From positions 1-64,000 of the forward strand of contig NZ_JACRMG010000036.1 in assembly GCF_016219575.1 (NCBI RefSeq): a stretch of 64,000 bases of DNA, read 5' to 3'. The translations under genes were made by a program, and so were the position numbers. The notes beneath the pieces were generated by a model. That model saw only the letters and a program-made list of their open reading frames with translations. It searched no databases and had not been told where the DNA came from. Position 1 is the stretch's first letter. Every line of letters begins with the position of its first letter. Source of the stretch: Bradyrhizobium sp. Lineage in GTDB: Bacteria; Pseudomonadota; Alphaproteobacteria; Rhizobiales; Xanthobacteraceae. Below are positions 16,461 to 22,934 of the stretch, in pieces.

Positions 16461-16862
16461 ATGGCTGAGCATGACGACGAACCCGGACGGGAAGCCCGCG
16501 AGAAGGAACTGGACGCCTTTAAGGAACGCCAGATTCGCGAGCTGCGCGAGTTCGAGGAACGGCAGAAGAAGGAGCTGGAGGAGTTCGGGCGCCGGGAGCC
16601 GGAAGAGCTGAAGGAACTTGAGGAGCGGCAGCACCCGTACGAGATCAAGATCGACCGCACCGAGTTCAAGGTGAAGGAGCACTTCCTGACGGGCGCTCAG
16701 CTTCGGGCGCTGCCCAACCCACCCATCGGCCCTGACCGTGACCTGTTCGAGGTCGTGCCGGGTGGCTCTGACGTAAAAATCGAGGACACGCAGAAAGTGA
16801 AGATGCGCGATGGCCTGCGCTTTTTCACCGCGCCCGCGCAGATCAACCCGGGCCTCATCTAA
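16461..16862 (+). CDS. Multiubiquitin-family ubiquitin-like protein with coiled-coil N-terminus
   Basis: A 133-residue protein. Residues 1-57 are a highly charged helix rich in Glu, Arg and Lys (KERQIRELREFEERQKKELE at 21-40), probably a coiled coil. Residues 58-128 form one beta-grasp unit of the Multiubiquitin family: YEIKIDRTEFKVKEHFLTGA (60-79), DLFEVVPGGSDVKI, then GLRFFTAPAQINPG. Family members often carry several tandem units; this one has a single unit. The protein ends NPGLI, so a canonical exposed Gly-Gly is absent; JAB cleavage after NPG is possible but speculative. It is first in an operon with E2-, E1/JAB-, DUF6527- and protease-like genes and is probably the conjugated modifier. 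Confidence 0.88.
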   Translation: MAEHDDEPGREAREKELDAFKERQIRELREFEERQKKELEEFGRREPEELKELEERQHPYEIKIDRTEFKVKEHFLTGAQLRALPNPPIGPDRDLFEVVPGGSDVKIEDTQKVKMRDGLRFFTAPAQINPGLI

Positions 16863-16865
16863 GGA

Positions 16866-17261
16866 ATGACCGCAGTGCTGCCTTCACACGACATCGAATA
16901 TCTGAACATCAAGGCCCCCGGCCATCAGATCACCGCAGAAGGCGGCGTTATCTGCGTGCTCGTTCCGTCGTACCCCCTTCCAAAGGGGTTCGATCAGGAA
17001 GCTAGCGATCTCCTCCTGCGCCTGGCTCCCGGGTATCCCGACGTACCGCCCGACATGTGGTGGTTTGATCCACCTGTACGCCGAACAGACGGCGTTGTGA
17101 TTCAGGCAACCGAGGCCCGCGAGGGTCATCTCGGACGCCAGTGGCAACGCTGGTCGCGGCATTTCCAACCGGGCCAATGGCGCTCGGGGATCGACTCGCT
17201 TCAAAGCTACTTCGCCTTGATCAGAAACGAGCTGCTGAAAGCGGCGCCGGGGGGATCATGA
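16866..17261 (+). CDS. Prokaryotic E2 (UBC-fold) family E-like protein
   Basis: A 131-residue protein starting three bases after the modifier gene. The UBC-like core includes GVICVLVPSYPLPKGF (27-42), then APGYPDVPPDMWWFDPPV, resembling the E2 YPxxPP flap, and a C-terminal Trp/His-containing helix region ending SYFALIRNELLKAA. It resembles the E2-like family associated with multiubiquitin operons. The only cysteine is Cys30, in an early strand; where a classical E2 has its catalytic Cys after the flap, this protein reads DGVVIQ. It may therefore transfer the modifier differently or act as a scaffold. It overlaps the E1 gene by four bases. Confidence 0.82.
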   Translation: MTAVLPSHDIEYLNIKAPGHQITAEGGVICVLVPSYPLPKGFDQEASDLLLRLAPGYPDVPPDMWWFDPPVRRTDGVVIQATEAREGHLGRQWQRWSRHFQPGQWRSGIDSLQSYFALIRNELLKAAPGGS

Positions 17262-18640
17262 CAATCACATTGGTCCTGACAGAGCCGCTGTTCCAGGAAA
17301 TCGAACAGACCGCTAGACTTTCGGTGGAAACCGCAGGCGTGCTGCTCGCGGGAATCGCCCGCGCGCCGAATGGCGATATCCGGCTTCTCGGACGTGGAAT
17401 GCGCTGGGTGCCGCAAGACGCCTATCTCGCGCGTGAAGGCGATCACCTAGCAATCGCGTCGCAGGGTTACGTCCCTGCCCTAGCCGAAGCCGAGTGTATT
17501 GGCGCCATTCCGATCTGGTTTCACACGCATCCCGGCACAGTCGGTCACCCGACACCGAGCATGGCCGACCGCAAGGTCGATCAAGATATCTCCGACCTTT
17601 TCCGGCTACGTTCGGGCTCGGAACTATACGTCACGCTAATCGCGTCGCCGCGCGATGATGGAATCACCTTCACAGGCGAGGTGCATTTCGGCGACGGCGG
17701 GCAGGCGCCGATCGACCGCTTGTGGTGTGTCGGCGACAAGTGGCAGCTCGTCCACCCGTTCAATTCGACCGCTCCGTGGATTCCCGCGATCTTTGACCGG
17801 AGCGTCCGCGCATTCGGCCCTGATATCCAGCAAACGCTTGGCGCACTGCGGGTAGGCATCGTTGGCTGCGGCGGCACCGGGTCAGCGGTCGCCGAGCAGT
17901 TAGTGCGTCTCGGCGTTCGCCACCTCACCATGATCGACGCCGATACGCTGACCGAGAGCAACATCACGCGGGTCTACGGCTCAACATCTGCCGCAGTCGG
18001 CAAATCGAAAACGGCGGTGCTGCAAAGCCACCTGACGGCGATCGCGCCCGATCTTGAATGCCATACCGTGGCGGCAATGGTGACGCTTGAGAAGACGGCG
18101 CGCGAGTTGATCCCTTGCGACGTTGTCTTCGGTTGCACCGATGACAACGCCGGCCGCCTGGTTCTGTCCCGATTCTCGACCTTCCTGGCTACCCCCGTTA
18201 TCGATTGCGGCGTGCTACTGGGCGGCGATGGAGCGCTGGCAAGCATCAACGGCCGCGTGACAACCCTTACGCCAGGTGGGGCTTGCCTCGTCTGCCGCGA
18301 CCGGATCGACCTTGCTCGCGCGCAAACCGAGCTGCGAACGCCGGAGGAGCGGATACGGCTTGAAAACGAAGGCTATGCGCCCGTCCTGGGAGGCGTTGAA
18401 CCAGCGGTGGTGACGTTCACCACGAGCATCGCGTCTGCCGCAATTAACGAGCTCCTGGAACGCCTGATCGGCTTCGGGCCCAGCCCAAGGCCAACGGAGG
18501 TTCTGTTCCGCTGGCACGAGAGAGAAATCTCAACCAACAACGCGAAGCCGCGACCAGGTCATTACTGCAACCCGGAAAGCCAGAAGATCGGCAAGGGCGA
18601 GGGTAATCCCTTTCTTGAACAAGCGTGGCCCGGGGCATGA
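17258..18640 (+). CDS. JAB/MPN deubiquitinase-like domain fused to ThiF-type E1
   Basis: A 460-residue protein starting at the ATG inside the ATGA overlap at 17258. The N-terminal JAB domain (1-150) has the JAMM ligands: Glu24 in ETAGVLLAG, His89 and His91 in HTHP, Ser101 and Asp104. The E1/ThiF domain (about 180-430) has the ATP-binding loop GCGGTGS at 203-209, IDADTLTESNITR for the nucleotide-binding strand, VFGCTDDNAGR, and cysteines in VIDCGVLL and GGACLVC that are candidate thioester or zinc residues. In this family the JAB domain processes or removes the modifier and the E1 adenylates it. The fusion places activation and deconjugation on one chain. Confidence 0.93.
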   Translation: MTITLVLTEPLFQEIEQTARLSVETAGVLLAGIARAPNGDIRLLGRGMRWVPQDAYLAREGDHLAIASQGYVPALAEAECIGAIPIWFHTHPGTVGHPTPSMADRKVDQDISDLFRLRSGSELYVTLIASPRDDGITFTGEVHFGDGGQAPIDRLWCVGDKWQLVHPFNSTAPWIPAIFDRSVRAFGPDIQQTLGALRVGIVGCGGTGSAVAEQLVRLGVRHLTMIDADTLTESNITRVYGSTSAAVGKSKTAVLQSHLTAIAPDLECHTVAAMVTLEKTARELIPCDVVFGCTDDNAGRLVLSRFSTFLATPVIDCGVLLGGDGALASINGRVTTLTPGGACLVCRDRIDLARAQTELRTPEERIRLENEGYAPVLGGVEPAVVTFTTSIASAAINELLERLIGFGPSPRPTEVLFRWHEREISTNNAKPRPGHYCNPESQKIGKGEGNPFLEQAWPGA

Positions 18641-19062
18641 AGATTCGTTGGTGGCAGTGGCGATGGATCGACTGGCTTCCGCAATGGCTGACACATCTGC
18701 CGCGGTGGCAGTGGCCACGGCTCGACTGGCTTCCGCAGTCGCTGACACGTCAGCCGCTGCTGTACTGCATCGGCAAGGTCGAATCGGCTGATGAAATTCC
18801 GGAGAAGCTACCGAGCAATACGGCTGTCGCCGTCGGCGCCCTAACGCGGCCGAAATGGATTGCGTTCGACTGCCCCTGCCGAAGCGGCCATCGCATCATG
18901 CTCAACCTCGATCGTGGGCGCAGTCCGTTCTGGCAAATATCTGGGGTTGAGGGTCCTCTTTCGCTTTCGCCAAGCGTGAACTACTATGATGGCCGACGCA
19001 GATGTCACTACTTCATAAGAAACGGGAAAGTCGACTGGATGAAGGATTCGTTCGGTGAGTGA
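18637..19062 (+). CDS. DUF6527 family zinc-binding protein with Trp-rich repeats
   Basis: A 141-residue protein, starting in another ATGA overlap. Residues 73-141 hold the DUF6527 signature: FDCPCRSGHRIMLNL (78-91; Cys79, Cys81, His85) and RRRCHYFIRNGKVDW (120-134; Cys123, His124), which I read as a zinc-binding treble-clef-like fold. DUF6527 proteins accompany prokaryotic E1/E2 operons and have been suggested to play E3-like or adaptor roles. The N-terminus (1-40) is two tandem 18-19-residue Trp-rich repeats (WRWIDWLPQWL and WPRLDWLPQSL), encoded by a 54-bp direct repeat, which I have not seen described for this family. Confidence 0.85.
   Translation: MKIRWWQWRWIDWLPQWLTHLPRWQWPRLDWLPQSLTRQPLLYCIGKVESADEIPEKLPSNTAVAVGALTRPKWIAFDCPCRSGHRIMLNLDRGRSPFWQISGVEGPLSLSPSVNYYDGRRRCHYFIRNGKVDWMKDSFGE
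18651..18758 (+). repeat. 54-bp tandem repeat inside the DUF6527 gene
   Basis: GACTGGCTTCCGCA occurs at 18670-18683 and again 54 bp later, embedded in longer similarity (GGCAGTGG before, GCTGACAC after). Two copies encode the Trp-rich N-terminal repeats. The similarity at DNA level implies a recent duplication. Confidence 0.7.
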
Positions 19063-19954
19063 TGACGTTCAGGAGCCCCTTCCGGCGTCTGAGACGACGC
19101 CGGCAAAAGCTGAGCGTCCTCTCACGAAGACGCCAATGTATGCGGCGATGAACGCAGGTCGCTACCAACGCCAGGAGCTCATCAAGCAGATAAACGCATC
19201 CGAAGGCACAAAGCTTATCTGCTACATTTCAAGCTTGGAGACCGAGATCGACCGTAACGATGTGATTGGGTTTGTGGAGATGCTCCACAACATTCCCGAA
19301 AATACGCCGATCGATCTCCTTCTCAATACCGGCGGCGGTGACGTCGACGCCTGCGAGAAACTGGTCAAGCTCGTGCTGGCAAAAGCCGGCACGAAGCCAT
19401 TCCGCGTGATCGTGCCCGACCTAGCGAAGAGCGCCGGCACTCTGATGGCGCTCGCCGCCAGCAAGATCATCATGAGCACCACCTCCGAGCTTGGCATGAT
19501 TGATCCACAATTCCTCCTGAAGGATGCTCGCGGCAACGAGCTGACCTATTCTGTGATGGGCTATTTGGAGGCTTACGAGGAACACTGCGAAGTGATGCGC
19601 AAGAATCCTAACGATCCAATCGCGTTGTTGATGCTTGATAGTTTTGACGCCCGGACCGTTAAGAAATTTCAGGGCATCCGCGACCGCGTGAGGACGTTTG
19701 CCGAGGACATGCTCAAGCGTCGCGGCGCGCCGAGTTCGACGATTTCCCAGGCGCTGATGAGCGCCAGCCAATGGAAAACACACGGCCAACCCATTGACTA
19801 CGCCGACGCGAAGCAACTCGGGCTGCCCATCGAATATCTCCCGCCGGATGACGAGCGTTGGAGCCGCTATTGGGAGCTGTATTGTCTTCTTCGCCTTGAG
19901 ACGCAGGAAGGCAAGAAAATTTACGAGTCGGCTTACGCTTCACAAATTGTGTGA
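19055..19954 (+). CDS. SDH-family ClpP-fold serine protease
   Basis: A 299-residue protein beginning at a GTG that overlaps the DUF6527 stop. After a 35-residue polar leader comes a Clp/crotonase-like fold: LICYISSLETEIDRND (54-69), the oxyanion segment NTGGGDVDAC (91-100), the nucleophile Ser126 in DLAKSAGT (122-129), and SELGMIDPQF. This pattern matches the SDH_sah (serine dehydrogenase proteinase-like) group of Clp-fold proteases. It is the last gene of the ubiquitin-like operon. I infer that it degrades or processes proteins marked by the modifier, but no AAA+ unfoldase is encoded nearby. A C-terminal region (residues 220-299) follows the protease core. Confidence 0.87.
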   Translation: MSDDVQEPLPASETTPAKAERPLTKTPMYAAMNAGRYQRQELIKQINASEGTKLICYISSLETEIDRNDVIGFVEMLHNIPENTPIDLLLNTGGGDVDACEKLVKLVLAKAGTKPFRVIVPDLAKSAGTLMALAASKIIMSTTSELGMIDPQFLLKDARGNELTYSVMGYLEAYEEHCEVMRKNPNDPIALLMLDSFDARTVKKFQGIRDRVRTFAEDMLKRRGAPSSTISQALMSASQWKTHGQPIDYADAKQLGLPIEYLPPDDERWSRYWELYCLLRLETQEGKKIYESAYASQIV

Positions 19955-19959
19955 ACGCC

Positions 19960-20880
19960 TTATAGCTTGGCGAGCAACGGCTGAACGAATTGCATCGTCA
20001 GCGGCTCGTGCGCTCTGCCGTCATCCCAGCTCATCGTCAGCCAGTTGGTCGAAGTCGGGTACGATATGACGATCCTTCCCGGTCGATATCGTGCTCCACG
20101 CAGAAACGGATATTTGCTCTCGTCCAGAGGTTCGAGCAGCAACACGAAGCCTAGACCTAAGATGTTTAGCGCCAGTGCTTCGATATCCTCCTGGGCATTT
20201 GTCAGGGGCTGCAGCTGGAAGCGTGTATGGTTGAACGTTCGGTCGCCTGTGTTCATGGTGCAATAGAGACCAGCACCCTCCGGCCACTCGCGGGGATCGT
20301 CGAGCATGTCCAACAGCGCTGCGTCACGCGAGAACGCGCCAGATAGCGGCGCACTGCCCCTAGCAAGATTCTTCGAGACCGCCGCCGCCTTGGCTGTCTT
20401 TAGCAGCCAACGTTCAAGATCATGCCCCGAGACAAGGGAGTGTCTCGATCCCGCTTCCCCCTCCAGATATGACTTGAGCGAAGCGAAGAAATACTTGGCA
20501 GCATCATCGAGCGGATGAAGAGCGCTGTTGTGCTTGGTGCAAAGACAATTCGTCGTAAGGTTTCCAGGAGCCAAAATCTTTTCCTCGCCTGGCGGAAGCC
20601 AGGGAAGTCCGCCAACCGAGAAATCGCCGTCACCCATTAGGACTCGGATGACCGACTCCGAGATAATGTGCTCGCCCGAGATAGGGCCGACACACGAACC
20701 CAGGTCACGCATATAGCATTTGGCGACACTCGATGCCTGGGGAAGCGCTCTCAAACCAAGGACAGTGGATGGCTTGTGCCAGTCCTTGCCATTGAAACAA
20801 CACAGCCACCCCGAACGCGTCTTACCGCACGGGCAAGGGCTATTCAAAACGGCTTCTCTTTTTCGCTTTGCTTCGCCCAC
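19960..20880 (-). CDS. SEC-C-like zinc motif plus HNH-like nuclease protein
   Basis: A 306-residue protein starting at a GTG with MGEAKRKREA, a common start of SEC-C-type proteins. The zinc-knuckle-like CPCGKTRSGWLCC is at 16-28. Cys55, Cys63, GEHIISES (69-76) and CLCTKHNSALHPLD (112-125) resemble an HNH/treble-clef nuclease core: Cys pairs around an HxI motif, then CxxHN. The C-terminal 170 residues are unassigned. The gene is last of three minus-strand genes, starting only 7 bp after the HEPN-like gene. A nucleic-acid-targeting defence role is inferred. Confidence 0.65.
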   Translation of the reverse strand: MGEAKRKREAVLNSPCPCGKTRSGWLCCFNGKDWHKPSTVLGLRALPQASSVAKCYMRDLGSCVGPISGEHIISESVIRVLMGDGDFSVGGLPWLPPGEEKILAPGNLTTNCLCTKHNSALHPLDDAAKYFFASLKSYLEGEAGSRHSLVSGHDLERWLLKTAKAAAVSKNLARGSAPLSGAFSRDAALLDMLDDPREWPEGAGLYCTMNTGDRTFNHTRFQLQPLTNAQEDIEALALNILGLGFVLLLEPLDESKYPFLRGARYRPGRIVISYPTSTNWLTMSWDDGRAHEPLTMQFVQPLLAKL

Positions 20881-20887
20881 AGCTAGA

Positions 20888-21574
20888 TCAGGCCTTCACT
20901 CGCGAATTGAATACTGCGATCCACGCCTCATGCTCGACCTTGAGACTTTCGACGATGGCCTTAACCGTCGCATCATTAATAGCCTGTGGCTTTCCATGAC
21001 TGAACTCGTTTCTGCGGCGATGAACGTCTTTCAGTAGGTCAGCCACGTCACCAAATCCCTGCGCTCGAAGATCATCAAAATAGTTTGTCCCGAAAAACAC
21101 CTTGTACAAGTCGTAGAGACGGGCTCCGATTCCGGAGTAGCGCCGCAAAGCGTCGTCTAAGACCTGCTGTGGAAGTGAGCGCATTGCCGAGCGGTGAAGT
21201 CGCTCGATGCGAGTTTCGAAGTAGCTCCAGAACAGCAACACCAATGCCGCTTGCGCTGACGGGCCCTCCGCATCTTCGAAATGCATGAAACGCTGAAATT
21301 CAACAACTGGACGCTCCCATTCGCGCTGAAGCATTTGGAGATAGATATAGTCCTCGTAGCGACTTTCCGCGCCCGCAAACGCCGCAGGTACGACAACCGT
21401 TCTGCCATCAATGGTAACAGTCTGAGGCGACGTGTCGAACGGAGCACCACCGCATGCCGGACAAGACTGATTAAACCTGCGAATGCCGGGGCATTTTCCT
21501 CCGCATGAAACGTAATCTGACCAAAGGCTCGCCCACGACGTTCCGGCTAGCTCATCGTACCACATTTGGAGCAC
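20888..21574 (-). CDS. Zinc-ribbon plus HEPN-like domain protein
   Basis: A 228-residue protein. The N-terminus has a zinc ribbon (Cys24, Cys28, Cys38, Cys41 in CGGKC and CPACGG). The C-terminal half is helical and carries RRRNEFSHGK at 186-195, fitting the Rx4-6H signature (Arg188, His193) of HEPN RNases. HEPN proteins are common effectors in toxin-antitoxin and phage-defence loci. It lies between the Shedu-like and HNH-like genes in the same direction and may be co-transcribed with them. The zinc ribbon might sense or bind a partner. Confidence 0.7.
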   Translation of the reverse strand: MLQMWYDELAGTSWASLWSDYVSCGGKCPGIRRFNQSCPACGGAPFDTSPQTVTIDGRTVVVPAAFAGAESRYEDYIYLQMLQREWERPVVEFQRFMHFEDAEGPSAQAALVLLFWSYFETRIERLHRSAMRSLPQQVLDDALRRYSGIGARLYDLYKVFFGTNYFDDLRAQGFGDVADLLKDVHRRRNEFSHGKPQAINDATVKAIVESLKVEHEAWIAVFNSRVKA

Positions 21575-21636
21575 TCCGCAGCGTCAAGAGACAACCTTGC
21601 GCCGTTGTTTTACGTAGCCCCTAGGTAGCTTCGGCC

Positions 21637-22425
21637 TCACGCGGACCGTACCCTTACCAAGGGAGCTACGGCACTCAGCACTTCGTGCCGCTGACCGTCT
21701 CGGAAAATAAAGTGATTGGAGCCGCCCTTGCTGAGCTCCGCGTGAAGCGCCCGACTTACCTGAAGCTGCGTTGGCTCCATCCACGCATACATTCCGGCAT
21801 CAATCACCTTATCCGACAGGATGTCGATGAACTGGTTGTGCCGGCTACCGACGGCAAGCTCCCATTTTTGGCCAAGGCCTTCAGCCAGACTGTCAAACGT
21901 GATGATCTTGAAATCATCCGCTTCGACGGCCTTTACAAGCTGCCGACGGTGCTCGTTTCCCTCGTATTCTGCCCGCCGTCCAAATACGAGAACGAATTTA
22001 TTGTAGGTTGGATTCTTGGCCATGTGGCGCGGCACCTGAATAGCGCTGACGGTTGAGAGAAACCCGGCCTTGTTTTGATCTGATAGAAACCACGCCTTCC
22101 ACTGGTTGATCTGCTGCAACGCGTGCACGAAGTCCCCGTGAAACTCGTTGGTGTTACCCTTAAAGAAACGCGATGACGGCGTTTCAAGCTCGATAAACAC
22201 AGCATTCCAATCATCGGTGCTCTTCGAGAAATAAAAAAAATCGGTCTTGTAGTCGGCGCCGAAAGGGAGCTTACGGAGAACGAGGCTGAGTCCGATGCCG
22301 TGGTTCTGCACGAACTCGCGCGGAATGAATCGGGTGTGCTTTTCGAGGTAAGCTTGGTAGGCCTGCTCCTCGCGTGTTTCATCGAGCAGAGCCAGGTACC
22401 GCGCGCGTTCTTCATCCAAATCCAT
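21637..22425 (-). CDS. Shedu-like (DUF4263) nuclease, putative phage defence
   Basis: A 262-residue protein. The central domain has FGADYKTDFFYF (55-66), then AVFIELETPSSRFF (75-88) and GDFVHALQQINQWKAWF (97-113). This is the DUF4263/SduA layout, a PD-(D/E)xK-type fold with Asp58 or Asp62, Glu79/Glu81 and the QxxxW helix. The usual catalytic Lys position reads Glu (ELE). Shedu proteins are single-gene nucleases in antiphage defence. A second conserved region, NKFVLVFGRRAEYEGNEHRR, follows. It appears to head the three-gene minus-strand cluster. Confidence 0.78.
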   Translation of the reverse strand: MDLDEERARYLALLDETREEQAYQAYLEKHTRFIPREFVQNHGIGLSLVLRKLPFGADYKTDFFYFSKSTDDWNAVFIELETPSSRFFKGNTNEFHGDFVHALQQINQWKAWFLSDQNKAGFLSTVSAIQVPRHMAKNPTYNKFVLVFGRRAEYEGNEHRRQLVKAVEADDFKIITFDSLAEGLGQKWELAVGSRHNQFIDILSDKVIDAGMYAWMEPTQLQVSRALHAELSKGGSNHFIFRDGQRHEVLSAVAPLVRVRSA

Positions 22426-22934
22426 CGTGGCTCCGGGCGTTGCTTTTTTGCTCCACTATCCCAACGATCGTTGACTGGGGCAAAGCCTATTCCAAGAGAC
22501 GCGTGGCTAAGGGATTTTCTCTTAAACCAACTTGACCACCGCTCGGGCGGCAGTCGGGATCGAACCGGTCTCCGCCGATAGTCTCCGCAAAACGGGAATA
22601 TTCGCGAACGAGGCCGGAGACTTTCGGCGATTTCCGCCTCATGTCGAGCGAACCGAGAGTCCAGAGACAAACCTGAATACGCGAAAAGCCCGGATTTGCC
22701 GGCTGTGCTCGCGTCTCTTGGGGAGCCTGGCCGAAAGCGGGAATGGGTGGCTGGGGCGGAAAGGATCGAACCTCCGAGGGGCGGAATCCAAGTTCGTCAC
22801 GACGCTGAGCGAAACCAGGACTGTTCGGTTGAACGATCGAGCTCTCTTCCTCTATCGGCTGAACAAAATCTCCGCACTCGAAGCGATCCAAAAGAGCCAA
22901 AGCCGGTTGAAGCTTGTTCATGCGGCCCCCCGGA
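22426..22934. other. 509-bp gap with tRNA-like traces
   Basis: No convincing gene. On the minus strand, 22739-22785 looks like the 3' half of a tRNA-Gln-type gene: T-arm GGAGG-TTCGATC-CTTTC, acceptor CGCCCCA and GCCA, preceded by ATTCCGC as in a Gln anticodon stem. A second T-loop-like block (GGTTCGATCCCGAC on the minus strand) sits at about 22555-22568. A minus-strand frame through the region gives a low-complexity product of a type often over-annotated next to tRNA-like integration sites. I read this as remains of an older attachment site. Confidence 0.4.
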
